Numbered from the stretch's first letter, positions 40,727 to 49,360 are shown. The stretch: DNA of 64,000 bases from Agreia sp. PsM10 (GCF_030433855.1 NZ_JARUXC010000003.1:186001-250000), one strand, 5' to 3'. Notes: generated by a model not told the origin, from the letters alone. Program-made: numbers and translations.

Positions 40727-42405
40727 CGCGTCGCCTCGTCTGTGAGCAGGAATCGCTGGAGTGTGTCGAGCCCGACGCCGCCGAGGTCGAGGGCTCGCCG
40801 GTGGAACTCCTTGGCGTCGTAGGCGTCGCCCTGCTGACGTCGGTAGTCGTCGCGCAGGCGCTCCCAGATGCGCTGCCCCACCTTGTACGACGGCGCCTGG
40901 CCGGGCCAGCCGAGATACCTGTTCACCTCGAATCGGGTGAACGCGTCGTCCATGTTCACGTTGGCACGCATGAAGGCGAGCGCGTAGTCCGCATCCCACA
41001 CTCCCCCGCCGTCGGGACGCTGCTTGCCGAGGTGCACGCCGATGTCGAGAACCACTCGTGCGGCGCGCATGCGCTGGCCGTCGAGCATGCCCAGCCTGTC
41101 TGCCGGATCGTCGAGGTATCCCAGCTCCTGCATCAGGCGCTCGGCGTACAGTGCCCAGCCCTCCGCGTGCCCGGACGACCCCGCCAGCTGGCGACGCCAC
41201 GTGTTGAGCACGGCCCTGTTGTAGACGGCCTGGCCGATCTGCAGGTGGTGGCCCGGAACGCCCTCGTGGTAGACCGTCGTGAGCTCGCGCCAGGTGTCGA
41301 AGGTGGTGACCCCCGCGGGAACGGACCACCACATGCGGCCGGGCCGCGAGAAGTCGTCGGTCGGACCGGTGTAGTAGATGCCGCCCTCGTCGGTCGGCGC
41401 GATCATGCATTCGAGCGTGCGGATCTCGTCGGGGATGTCGAAGTGGCTTCGCGACAGTTCGTCGACGGCGCGATCGCTCGTCTCCTGCATCCAGCGCTGG
41501 AGCGCGTCTGTTCCGTGGAGCTTCCGTGCGTCGTCGGCGTCGAGGTGGGCGATGGCCTCGTGCACGGTGGCGCCGGGCAGGATCTCGTCGGCGATCGACT
41601 CCTGTTCGCGGGTCATGCGTTCGAGCTCGGCGAGGCCCCACTCGTAGGTCTCGTCGAGGTCGATGGCCGCGCCGAGGAATTGTCGCGACCGCAGCGCGTA
41701 GATCTCGCGGCCCACGGCATCCACCGGGGTGGCCGACGGCAGCAGCTCGTTCTCGAGGAAGTCTGCGAACCGGCCGTATCCTCCCGCGGCGACGGCGGCC
41801 GCCTCCGCCAGCGACCCGGTGGACGAGTCCGCGGGCGCGCCGGCGGCCAACGTGACGAAGAAGCCGTCGGGCGACGCGTTCTTGCGCGCCTGCGCCAGCA
41901 CCTCCGTCACCTGCCGGCGGGCGGGCACGATGCTGCGGTGGATGCCCAGCCGCAGCGTCTCGACGTAGCCGGCGAGGGCATCCGGAACCGCGCGAAGCCG
42001 CGTCTCGATGACCTGCCAGTCCTCGGCCGTGTCGGTCGGCATCAGGTCGAAGGCCTCGCGGATGTCCTGCGACGGCGAGGCGATGACGTTGAGGTCGCGC
42101 AGGTGCAGGCCCGCCTCGGCGCTCTCGATCGCCAGACGCAGTGAGCTGCCGAGATCGAGCTGTGTCACCCGGTCGACGTCGTCGACGGGCTCTGCCTCAT
42201 CGAGCTGGGCCAGTGTGCGTCGCACCTCGCCGAGGTAGAGGTCGTGGCCCGCGGGAGAGAGATCGCCGAACCGGGAGTTCGCCTCCACACGCCCGATGTA
42301 GGTGCCCACGGTGGGCTCGAGGCGCACGAGGGCATCGACCCATCGCTCGGCGATCGCGTCGATGGCGGTGGGAGTTCGTACGGGAGGCGTGGCTGAACCG
42401 GTCAT
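40723..42405 (-). CDS. DUF885 family zinc metallopeptidase (predicted)
   Basis: A 560-residue soluble protein of DUF885, a family related to gluzincin metallopeptidases. The zinc-binding region is seen in VYHEGVPGHHLQ, an H-E-x4-H-H arrangement, with SSGHAEGWALYAERL further on supplying the third ligand. No signal peptide is visible, so it probably acts in the cytoplasm on peptides. It is translated together with the DsbA-like gene that follows. Substrate unknown. Confidence 0.88.
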   Translation of the reverse strand: MTGSATPPVRTPTAIDAIAERWVDALVRLEPTVGTYIGRVEANSRFGDLSPAGHDLYLGEVRRTLAQLDEAEPVDDVDRVTQLDLGSSLRLAIESAEAGLHLRDLNVIASPSQDIREAFDLMPTDTAEDWQVIETRLRAVPDALAGYVETLRLGIHRSIVPARRQVTEVLAQARKNASPDGFFVTLAAGAPADSSTGSLAEAAAVAAGGYGRFADFLENELLPSATPVDAVGREIYALRSRQFLGAAIDLDETYEWGLAELERMTREQESIADEILPGATVHEAIAHLDADDARKLHGTDALQRWMQETSDRAVDELSRSHFDIPDEIRTLECMIAPTDEGGIYYTGPTDDFSRPGRMWWSVPAGVTTFDTWRELTTVYHEGVPGHHLQIGQAVYNRAVLNTWRRQLAGSSGHAEGWALYAERLMQELGYLDDPADRLGMLDGQRMRAARVVLDIGVHLGKQRPDGGGVWDADYALAFMRANVNMDDAFTRFEVNRYLGWPGQAPSYKVGQRIWERLRDDYRRQQGDAYDAKEFHRRALDLGGVGLDTLQRFLLTDEATR

Positions 42406-42430
42406 GAATTCAGCCTAACGACCTCCCCCG

Positions 42431-42964
42431 TCACGGTGTCGCCGGGGCGGCCGTGGGGGCGGGCTCTCGGACCGAGCGTCGTCTGTCCGGTGAGAGACGG
42501 CGGTGGCCCTCGGCGAGCACGGTCGCGCCCTGGAACGCCTCGATCGAGTGCTGCGCCGCTTCGATGCTGGCGGCGTGGGCTCCGTACCAGCGCCCGCAGG
42601 TGATGAGGGGCGACCCGCCGGGGTCGAGCGCGAACCAGCCGTGCGTGCCCGCGTTGGGGCCGTGCACCGACCTGATCTCGAACTCCGAGGCGGCGAGGCG
42701 TGCCTCGAAGACCGCTGCGCGGGCGTCGAGGAAGGTGCGGTAGAGCACGGCGCTGCGGCCGAGCTCCCGGTTGTTGCTGGCCAGGAGGCGCCAGACGCAG
42801 ACCGGGCCCGATCGAGGCTCGTCGGGGTCTTCGGCGGGTCGCGGTTCGGCCGAGATCAGCTGGTCACGGAATCGGGACCAGGCCCGAGGCATCGGATCGG
42901 CGGCCGACGTGAACGACGAGAATACGATGCTCGCCGCCGCTGTCACCTGTCGAGTCTCGGGCAC
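42431..42964 (-). CDS. Hypothetical protein of unknown function
   Basis: I do not recognise this 177-residue protein. The middle (CVWRLLASNNRELGRSA, YRTFLDARAAV, GTHGWFALDPGGSPLITCGRWYG and AAQHSIEAF) has balanced composition and looks like a folded domain of about 100 residues, while both ends are low-complexity. The domain faintly recalls YegP-type small repeats (short strand-rich units that include N-N/S-x-G-R), but I would not name it so. The start is uncertain: GTG at 42964 has no clear ribosome binding site, and an internal ATG (MPRAWSRF) is possible. It lies 85 bases after polA on the same strand. Confidence 0.7.
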   Translation of the reverse strand: MPETRQVTAAASIVFSSFTSAADPMPRAWSRFRDQLISAEPRPAEDPDEPRSGPVCVWRLLASNNRELGRSAVLYRTFLDARAAVFEARLAASEFEIRSVHGPNAGTHGWFALDPGGSPLITCGRWYGAHAASIEAAQHSIEAFQGATVLAEGHRRLSPDRRRSVREPAPTAAPATP

Positions 42965-43049
42965 GCAGGTGTCGTGCGGGCGTCCTAGAGGTGTCTGGAC
43001 GGTGTCGGGCGGGAGGCCGCCCGGGCCCGGTCGTCCAGCGCGCGGTCGA

Positions 43050-45740
43050 TCAGTGCGCGGCGTCGTTCCAGTTCGCTCCCCGGCCGATCTGCACCTCGAG
43101 CGGCACGCGCAGCTCGGCCGCCGTGCTCATGCGCGTGGTGACGATGCCCGAGAGGGTGTCCCACTCGCCGGGAGCGACGTCGAACACGAGCTCGTCGTGC
43201 ACCTGCAGCAGCATGCGCGAGGCGAGCTGCTGCTCTCTCAGGTCGCGGGCGATGCCGATCATGGCGATCTTGATGATGTCGGCCGCCGTTCCCTGAATGG
43301 GGGCGTTGAGGGCCGCGCGCTCGTCGTTGTCTCGGAGGACCCTGTTGGCGCTGTTGAGGTTCGCGAAGGGGCGGCGGCGACCGAAGATCGTCTCGGTGTA
43401 GCCGTCTTCCTTCGCCTGCAGCACGACGTTGCGCAGGAAGTCGCGCACGGCGCCGAAGCGTTCGAAGTAGTCGGACATGAGCTTCTTCGCCTCGCTGGAG
43501 TCGATGCGCAGCTGCTTCGACAGGCCGAACGCGCTCAGGCCGTAGGCGAGCCCGTACGACATGGCCTTGACCTTCGTGCGCATCGCGGGCGTGACGTCGG
43601 CGGGTTCGACGCCGAACACGTGGGCTCCGACGAAGCGATGCAGGTCTTCGCCCTCGGTGAAGGCCGTGATCAGCCCCTCGTCGCCCGACAGGTGGGCCAT
43701 GATGCGCATCTCGATCTGCGAGTAGTCGGCGGTGAGCAGCGTCTCGAACCCCTCGCCCACCTGAAAGGCGTGCCGGATGCGACGGCCCTCTTCGGCGCGC
43801 ACGGGAATGTTCTGCAGGTTGGGGTCTGTCGACGAGATGCGGCCCGTGCTCGACCCGGTCTGCACGTAGCGCGTGTGCACACGCCCGTCGGGGGCGATGG
43901 CCTTGTCGACCGTCTCGATGATCTGGCGGAGCTTCGTGGCGTCTCGGTGCTGCAGAAGGAGGCCGAGGAACGGGTGCGGACTCGACGCCTGCAGGTCGGC
44001 CAGTGCTCCCGCGTCGGTGGAATAGCCGGTCTTGGTGGCGCGCGTCTTCGGCATCGACAGGCGGTCGAAGAGCACCTCCTGGATCTGCTTCGGCGATCCG
44101 AGGTTGATCTCGCCCCCGATGATCTCGTAGGCGTCGGTGGCGAGGTTCGTGGCCGTGGCGGCCAGTTCGCTCGACAGCTCGGTGAGCTCGTCGTGGCTCA
44201 CCGTGATTCCGAAGAGCTCCATGTCGACGAGCGCCATGAGCGTAGGGATCTCGATGTCGCCGAGCACCCTCATGGTGCGCTCGTCGAGCGATGCCAGCTG
44301 GGCGGCGGCGACGCGAGCTATGTACCACGCCTCGGTCGCGGGGCCCACGTCGGCGTCGTCGGCGGGGACGAGCTGGTTGGGATCGGGAGTGGGCAGCACC
44401 TCGGCCAGGGTGCGGTCGACGAGTTCGGCGAGCGAGCGATCGGCCGACGAGTCCGGGCGCACGAGCCAGGCGGCGATCGTGGTGTCGAACCGCAACCCGG
44501 AGACGGCGAGGTCGGCGCGGCGAAGGGCCTTGATCTGCTCCTTCGCGCCGTGCATGATCTTCGGCGAATCGCTCTCCAGCCACGCCTCGAGGGCCGTGTA
44601 GTCGGGGCTGCCCGCCCTCCACGGCGCGAACAGGCTCTCGGTCTGGCTCGCGACCCCGATGCCGACCGGCACTCCGCCCTGCGTCTCGATCGAGAGGGCC
44701 AGCCCGTCTGGACTGCTCTTCGACGCCCGGGACAGCCAGAGCTCGAGTTCTTCGTCGAGGAGCGCCACGGGTGTGGGCGCGGTGATCGACGCGGGAACGG
44801 ATTCGGGACCCTCCCCGCCCGGGCCGGCCGAGGCATCCGGTGCCGCGCCCTGGCCGTCGAGCTTGAGAACACGATCGAGCAGCGTGCGGAACTCGAGCCG
44901 GCCGAAGATGTCGCGCAGGGCCTGCTCGTCGATCGGCTTGCGCTCGAGATCGGCAGGGCCGACGGGCAGGTCGACGTCGGTCAGCAGGTGGTTGAGCTTT
45001 CGGTTGCGCACCGCGTTCTCGTACTGCTCGCGGAGCTTGTCGCCCACGACGCCCTTGATCTCGTCGCGGCGCTCGATGACGGCATCGAGACTGCCGTAGA
45101 GGTTGATCCACTTGGCCGCCGTCTTCGGGCCGACCTTGTCGACGCCGATCAGGTTGTCGCTGGTCTCTCCGACGAGCGCGGCGATCTCGGGGTACTGATG
45201 CGGCTGCACGCCGTACTTCTCGAAGACCTTCTCGGCGTCGTAGCGGGTGAGCTGGGAGACGCCCATGGCCGACGGGTAGAGGAGGGTGACGTCGGGTCGG
45301 ATCAGCTGGATGCTGTCGCGGTCTCCCGACACGACGAAGACGCGGAAGCCCTGCTCTTCGCCCTGACGGGCGAGCGTGGCGAGGATGTCGTCGGCTTCGT
45401 AGTCTTCTTTCGACACCGTGGTGATGTTCATGGCGTGCAGCGCCTCTTCGAGAAGAGGGATCTGGCCCTTGAACTCGGGAGGCGTCTCGCCCCGGGTGCC
45501 CTTGTATTCAGGGTATTCGCGGGTGCGGAACGAATGCCGGGAGATGTCGAACGCCACGGCGATGTGGGTCGGCTTCTCGGCCTTCAACAGGTTGATGAGC
45601 ATGGCGATGAAGCCATGGATCGCGTTCGTGTGCTGCCCGTCGCGCGTCTGGAAACTGTCGACGGGCAGGGCGTAGAACGCCCGGAACGCGAGGGAATGGC
45701 CGTCGATGACGAGGAGGGTAGGCTTTTCTGAATCCGACAC
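43050..45740 (-). CDS. polA: DNA polymerase I
   Basis: PolA fills gaps and removes RNA primers. The 896-residue protein has an amino-terminal 5'-3' exonuclease domain (DGHSLAFRAFYAL, DYEADDILATLA, GETSDNLIGVDKVGPKTAAKW), a central 3'-5' exonuclease-like domain, and the polymerase domain (GRISSTDPNLQNIPVR, LTADYSQIEMRIMAHLSGD, LQVHDELVFDV). The proofreading domain has lost its acidic ligands: LSIETQG replaces the usual D-x-E and the later aspartate region reads YIARVAAAQL, so it should not proofread. The O-helix reads KAMSYGLAYG with tyrosine where E. coli has Phe762, a change known to relax discrimination against dideoxynucleotides. Confidence 0.97.
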   Translation of the reverse strand: MSDSEKPTLLVIDGHSLAFRAFYALPVDSFQTRDGQHTNAIHGFIAMLINLLKAEKPTHIAVAFDISRHSFRTREYPEYKGTRGETPPEFKGQIPLLEEALHAMNITTVSKEDYEADDILATLARQGEEQGFRVFVVSGDRDSIQLIRPDVTLLYPSAMGVSQLTRYDAEKVFEKYGVQPHQYPEIAALVGETSDNLIGVDKVGPKTAAKWINLYGSLDAVIERRDEIKGVVGDKLREQYENAVRNRKLNHLLTDVDLPVGPADLERKPIDEQALRDIFGRLEFRTLLDRVLKLDGQGAAPDASAGPGGEGPESVPASITAPTPVALLDEELELWLSRASKSSPDGLALSIETQGGVPVGIGVASQTESLFAPWRAGSPDYTALEAWLESDSPKIMHGAKEQIKALRRADLAVSGLRFDTTIAAWLVRPDSSADRSLAELVDRTLAEVLPTPDPNQLVPADDADVGPATEAWYIARVAAAQLASLDERTMRVLGDIEIPTLMALVDMELFGITVSHDELTELSSELAATATNLATDAYEIIGGEINLGSPKQIQEVLFDRLSMPKTRATKTGYSTDAGALADLQASSPHPFLGLLLQHRDATKLRQIIETVDKAIAPDGRVHTRYVQTGSSTGRISSTDPNLQNIPVRAEEGRRIRHAFQVGEGFETLLTADYSQIEMRIMAHLSGDEGLITAFTEGEDLHRFVGAHVFGVEPADVTPAMRTKVKAMSYGLAYGLSAFGLSKQLRIDSSEAKKLMSDYFERFGAVRDFLRNVVLQAKEDGYTETIFGRRRPFANLNSANRVLRDNDERAALNAPIQGTAADIIKIAMIGIARDLREQQLASRMLLQVHDELVFDVAPGEWDTLSGIVTTRMSTAAELRVPLEVQIGRGANWNDAAH

Positions 45741-45797
45741 GTCCCCAGCCTACAAGCCGCCTCCGACGGCGGCCGGCTCACACATTCGAAGGCGACC

Positions 45798-46214
45798 ATG
45801 ACTGACAACCCGGTGGATGCGCTCGGCTGGATCCGCGAACGCGGGGCGGGCGAGCTCGCCGACAAGATGGGCATCGAGTTCGTCGAGTTCTCTCTCGAGC
45901 GGGCGGTCGCGACGATGCCCGTCGAGGGCAACAGGCAGCCGGCCCGGCTGCTGCACGGCGGTGCCTACGTGGTGCTCGGCGAATCGCTCGGATCGATGGC
46001 GGCGAACCTGCACGCCGGCCCCGACCGCCTCGCGGTCGGCATCGAGATCAATGCTTCTCATACGCGATCGGCTCGATCGGGCATCGTGACCGCGGTCTGC
46101 ACGCCCATCCACCTGGGGCGCACGCTCACGACGCATGAGATCGCGATCGACGACGACCAGGGTCGACGCTGCTCGACGATCCGCATCACGAACATGATCA
46201 TCGACAAGCACTGA
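45798..46214 (+). CDS. Hotdog-fold thioesterase (YbgC/EntH-like)
   Basis: A 138-residue single hotdog domain. The HGGAYVVLGESLGSMAA segment carries the usual active-site region with the acidic residue, and EINASHTRSARSG follows. Family members such as EntH or MenI hydrolyse aryl- or acyl-CoA or carrier-protein thioesters. The substrate is not evident. ATG at 45798 is used. It is divergent from polA with 57 bases between, an arrangement common in actinobacteria. Confidence 0.9.
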   Translation: MTDNPVDALGWIRERGAGELADKMGIEFVEFSLERAVATMPVEGNRQPARLLHGGAYVVLGESLGSMAANLHAGPDRLAVGIEINASHTRSARSGIVTAVCTPIHLGRTLTTHEIAIDDDQGRRCSTIRITNMIIDKH

Positions 46215-46236
46215 GTCGACAAGAGCTGAGGCCGGT

Positions 46237-46605
46237 TCAGGCCGAGGTCATCACCCGGTAGAACTGCACGATGCTGTCGGCGTCGCCGTTGCGGAACGCC
46301 TTGAACACCTTGCCGATCGGGTTACTGAGGTTGTCGGGCGGCAGGGAGACCAGCAGGGGGAAGCTGGCGTAGGCCTCGAGTGCGGTTCCCGCGCTGCTCG
46401 TCCACGATCCACCCGTCTGGCGCACCATGACCTCGCCGACGTAGCAGCCGAATCCGAAGAGCGTCTCGGCGAAGCGCTCCTCTGTCACCCCCTGCGCGCG
46501 GAAGCCCGCGATCAGAGCGTCGACCTGCTCGAGGCTCGCGACCGAGTAGTCGAGTTCTACGCCGCTGATCCTGCGCGCGACGTCGACGATGTCATCGCTG
46601 AACAG
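46237..46605 (-). CDS. Conserved-looking protein with no standard start codon (unknown function)
   Basis: The reading frame from at least LFSDDIVDVARRISG through VELDYSVASLEQVDAL, FAETLFGFGCYVGEVMVRQTGG and FKAFRNGDADSIVQFYRV has a natural composition and looks like a real protein of about 120 residues. Yet between pdtaR and GTG at 46488 there is no ATG, GTG or TTG in frame; the frame runs back into the end of pdtaR. I set the limit at CTG 46605, a possible rare start; the GTG would remove what looks like conserved sequence. A lost start or upstream frameshift is also possible. I do not recognise the family. Confidence 0.55.
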   Translation of the reverse strand: MFSDDIVDVARRISGVELDYSVASLEQVDALIAGFRAQGVTEERFAETLFGFGCYVGEVMVRQTGGSWTSSAGTALEAYASFPLLVSLPPDNLSNPIGKVFKAFRNGDADSIVQFYRVMTSA

Positions 46606-46730
46606 GGCCGTATTCTCGGGGAGCGCCTCATGCTTGAGCTTGAGCGTCGCACGCCGAACCGGTCGCTCGGACTCGGTGGGCTTCGCGGGGCCCCGGCGGA
46701 ACGCGGAACCGGTGGACGACAGGGTCGGCT

Positions 46731-47336
46731 CTACTTCTTGGCGCTGAGCTGCTCGATGATCGCCAGGGCGACATCGTGCATGGTCAGACGGCGGTCCATC
46801 GACGCCTTCTGGATCCAGCGGAAGGCTTCGGGCTCGGTGAGGCCCATCTTCTCGTTGAGCAGGCCCTTGGCCCGGTCGACGAGTTTGCGGGTCTCGAAGC
46901 GCTCGACCAGGTCGGCGACCTCGGCCTCGAGGGTGATGATCTGGGCATAGCGCGAGAGGGCGATCTCGATCGCGGGAAGAAGGTCGTTCGGGGTGAACGG
47001 CTTGACGACGTAGGCCAGCGCGCCGGCCTCGGTCGCCCGCTCGACCAGCTCTTTCTGGCTGAATGCGGTGAGCAGCACGACGGGGGCGATGTGGCCCTTG
47101 CTGAGGCGCTCGGCCGCGGAGATGCCGTCGAGCTGGGGCATCTTGACGTCCATGATCACCAGGTCGGGGCGGAGCTCCGTGGCGAGGGCGACGGCGGTCT
47201 CGCCGTCTCCGGCCTCGCCGACGACCTCGAAACCGTTGTCACGGAGGATCTCGACGATATCGAGACGGATCAGCGATTCGTCTTCTGCAACGACAACGCG
47301 ACGGGGCGCGACGGGGGTGGTTTCTTGGTCTGACAC
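46731..47336 (-). CDS. pdtaR: ANTAR-domain response regulator, PdtaR-type antiterminator
   Basis: PdtaR is the RNA-binding response regulator partner of the histidine kinase PdtaS in mycobacteria. The 201-residue protein has a receiver domain with the acidic pair in [12 protein letters not shown], the phosphorylated aspartate in [16 protein letters not shown] and VVKPF, then a coiled linker, then an ANTAR domain ([28 protein letters not shown]). The ANTAR domain binds paired hairpins in RNA and blocks termination. No kinase gene is adjacent, as in mycobacteria where pdtaS is unlinked. It lies near polA and pyk as in mycobacteria. Confidence 0.94.
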   Translation of the reverse strand: MSDQETTPVAPRRVVVAEDESLIRLDIVEILRDNGFEVVGEAGDGETAVALATELRPDLVIMDVKMPQLDGISAAERLSKGHIAPVVLLTAFSQKELVERATEAGALAYVVKPFTPNDLLPAIEIALSRYAQIITLEAEVADLVERFETRKLVDRAKGLLNEKMGLTEPEAFRWIQKASMDRRLTMHDVALAIIEQLSAKK

Positions 47337-47376
47337 CCTGCAAGCCTACGGTATTCTGATGCGAGCACGTGAACGA

Positions 47377-47459
47377 GCCGGTGTGGCGGAATGGCAGACG
47401 CGGCGCACTCAAAATGCGCTGTCCGTGAGGGCTTGTGGGTTCGAGTCCCACCACCGGTA
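47377..47459 (+). tRNA. tRNA-Leu (anticodon CAA)
   Basis: The sequence folds as a class II tRNA. The acceptor arms are GCCGGTG and CACCGGT with a G-U at the end. The anticodon stem GCGCA/TGCGC holds the seven-base loop CTCAAAA, giving anticodon CAA. A variable arm (GTCCGTGAGGGC) and a T arm TGTGGGTTCGAGTCCCACC are present, followed by discriminator A. CCA is not encoded. The gene is divergent from pdtaR. Confidence 0.95.
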
Positions 47460-47514
47460 CCGGGAATACTTCGGCGGCGATCTTGTTGTACTCCTCAACG
47501 GGAAGGAGTTCAGT

Positions 47515-47637
47515 ATGAAGGTTCGTAATTCACTGGGTTCGATGAAGAAGATGCAGGGTTCGCAGATTGTTCGACGCAACGGGCGCACGCTCGTGATCAA
47601 CAAGCTCAACCCCCGGTTCAAGTCGCGTCAGGGTTGA
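47515..47637 (+). CDS. rpmJ: 50S ribosomal protein bL36, zinc-independent paralog
   Basis: A 40-residue basic protein, [19 protein letters not shown] followed by [21 protein letters not shown]. It matches the bL36 type B (YkgO-like) form, which lacks the cysteine and histidine ligands of the zinc-binding form. Such copies are usually turned on when zinc is scarce and replace the zinc protein in the ribosome. ATG at 47515 has a strong GGAAGGAG site. I saw no Zur-box-like AT-rich palindrome upstream. It follows tRNA-Leu by 55 bases and is followed by a hairpin. Confidence 0.93.
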   Translation: MKVRNSLGSMKKMQGSQIVRRNGRTLVINKLNPRFKSRQG

Positions 47638-47679
47638 GAAACCCACGCATATGAGCTGAGCATTTCCAGCCCATCAGAG

Positions 47680-47708
47680 AATGACCCAGGCGAATCGCCT
47701 GGGTCATT
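47680..47708. terminator. Bidirectional terminator between bL36 and the FHA locus
   Basis: AATGACCCAGG and CCTGGGTCATT form an 11-base stem with a seven-base loop, followed by TCCTCGTT. It lies between the convergent rpmJ paralog and the three-gene minus-strand unit. Confidence 0.8.
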
Positions 47709-47713
47709 CCTCG

Positions 47714-48451
47714 TTAAGGGTCGCGTCGCGAGAATCGTTCGGCTCGGTCACGGAATTCGGTCTCGAGCTCGGCGGGGAGGACACCGGACGAGTCCAACGT
47801 CACTTCGAACTCGCTGAAGCCGATTCGCAGGGTGAGCACTGATTCGGGCAGGTCGGCATGGTGGGCGGACAGGACCCATTCGTCATCGAGTCTCTGAAGG
47901 CTCTGGGCCGCGAAGCCCTCATGACGGAGGGCGACAGCCACGATTCTCGCCGCCATGTCCCTGTCTTCGACACTCGTGAGGCCCGACGTCGTGCGCCACG
48001 TCGCGGAATGCGCGATCTGCAGCATGCTCGCGGCGCCCCACGCGTTGTCCTGCACCTCCAGCGACTCCGTGTCGGGATTCGCCCACCAGTGCACGCGGAA
48101 CTCGGCTTCGAGTGCCCGTCGCACCCGCGCCAGCACCCTGTCGTTGCGATCCAGAGTGTCGTCGAGACGGAGGCCGCCGAGGACCGATCGGGCATCCCCC
48201 GCGTGGATGCCGGGATAGTCGCGCCAATCGAGTCCGCTGCCGCCGTCCCGGTCGCGGAGCACCGCGCGCACGAGCCGTCGAATAGCCCCGGTCAGACGTC
48301 GCGGAACCGATCGTCGCCGAACGACAGGGGGCCGGTCAGGTGCCTCGGCATCGCGGGTGGACGGGGGTGTGCCGTAGAGGGGATGGACGCCTCCGGCAGG
48401 CAGCCCGTCGGGCGTGCCGTAGACGGGAGTCGACTCGTCGTCCACGCGCAC
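47714..48451 (-). CDS. Hypothetical protein, third gene of the FHA locus
   Basis: I do not recognise this 245-residue protein. The first ~70 residues are proline- and arginine-rich and probably disordered (VYGTPDGLPAGGVHPLYGTPP). The rest looks folded: GLDWRDYPGIHAGDARSV, VRRALEAEFRVHWWANPDTESLEVQDNAWGA and ADLPESVLTLRIGFSEFEVTL. There is no membrane segment or signal peptide. GTG at 48451 is used, ten bases after the FHA gene stop; a second GTG at 48445 is equally possible. It is the last gene of a three-gene unit. Confidence 0.72.
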   Translation of the reverse strand: MRVDDESTPVYGTPDGLPAGGVHPLYGTPPSTRDAEAPDRPPVVRRRSVPRRLTGAIRRLVRAVLRDRDGGSGLDWRDYPGIHAGDARSVLGGLRLDDTLDRNDRVLARVRRALEAEFRVHWWANPDTESLEVQDNAWGAASMLQIAHSATWRTTSGLTSVEDRDMAARIVAVALRHEGFAAQSLQRLDDEWVLSAHHADLPESVLTLRIGFSEFEVTLDSSGVLPAELETEFRDRAERFSRRDP

Positions 48452-48461
48452 CGCCCGTCTG

Positions 48462-49355
48462 CTACTGCTCCAGTCCCCCACGACGGGGCGCGCCCGGCCG
48501 GGGCGGCTGCGGCTTCTGCCGGGAGAGCTCCCCGCCCATCCTGCCACCGAAGGGTCGGCCGTGATCGGCGAACTCGGCCCGGAAGTAGCCGAGCCGCCAG
48601 TCCCCGAGTTCCAGCCGCGCGCCCGTGCGGAGCACGCGTTCGGCCGGGCGCCTCGGCGAGTCGCGGTCGAGGAGGGGCACGGCGCCGCCGTCGTCCGTCT
48701 GCGAGACGAGGCGGAACGCATACTCGTCGGCATCCGTGTGCGTGATGGTCGCGTGCACAGGATCGAGTCCGTCGAGCCGGAGGTCGGCGCCGGGACCGGA
48801 GCCGATCACCGTCACGCCGTCGAGGAGGTCGAATTCGCGCGGCGGGGAGCCGTCCCAGTTCTCGGAACCGATCACGAAGATCAGCCGAGGACGACCCGCG
48901 CCCGGTGCGGCGTGCGTCGTGGTCGGGCGGAATCTGGCGTGGCGGTCGAACGTGGGCAGCAGCGGCAGCAGCGTGGACGGCGGGAAGCCCACCCGCGCCG
49001 GGGAGTCGGACGACGACCGCTTCTTCAGCACCGATGAGATCGCGCCCACCCTGCCGAGGCGGATATGCGGCGAACCCGACGCGACGCGCTGCGCGACGGA
49101 CGTCTTCACGGCGCCCAACTCCCCCACCATTCCGGACGGTCCGGAGAGGCGCACGGTGATGCCGCGGCGGGCCAGGCCTCGGGCGAGTTCGCGGACGCGC
49201 CCCAGCGAGGCCCGTGTGCGATCGATGAAGGCCTCCGGATGGGAGAGCATGACCTCGATCGTGGATCCGGACGCATGAACCGACCCGTCGATGTTCTCGT
49301 CGACGCCCTCGAGGACGAAGGTCATGTCGATGTCGAAACGGATGGCGGCCGTCAT
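48462..49355 (-). CDS. FHA-domain protein of unknown function
   Basis: A 297-residue protein whose carboxyl-terminal third is a forkhead-associated domain: VTVIGSGPGADLRLDGLDPVHATI has the strand, the glycine-serine loop and the histidine that bind phosphothreonine, and GARLELGDWRLGYFR closes it. The first ~120 residues (MTAAIRFDIDMTFVLEG, ASGSTIEVMLSHPEAF, RRGITVRLSGPSGMVGELGAV) form an unrecognised domain; the middle is a proline-rich linker. FHA proteins read serine/threonine kinase signals, but no kinase is nearby. ATG at 49355 lies five bases after the previous gene, so they form an operon. Confidence 0.85.
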   Translation of the reverse strand: MTAAIRFDIDMTFVLEGVDENIDGSVHASGSTIEVMLSHPEAFIDRTRASLGRVRELARGLARRGITVRLSGPSGMVGELGAVKTSVAQRVASGSPHIRLGRVGAISSVLKKRSSSDSPARVGFPPSTLLPLLPTFDRHARFRPTTTHAAPGAGRPRLIFVIGSENWDGSPPREFDLLDGVTVIGSGPGADLRLDGLDPVHATITHTDADEYAFRLVSQTDDGGAVPLLDRDSPRRPAERVLRTGARLELGDWRLGYFRAEFADHGRPFGGRMGGELSRQKPQPPRPGAPRRGGLEQ

Positions 49356-49360
49356 GGCCG

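Noticed and set aside
42771-45731. A 986-residue plus-strand frame opposite polA
   Set aside because: Antisense shadow of polA.
47377-47459. tRNA-Leu as an attachment site for an integrated element
   Set aside because: No integrase gene and no repeat of the tRNA 3' end is seen downstream; the following genes look native.
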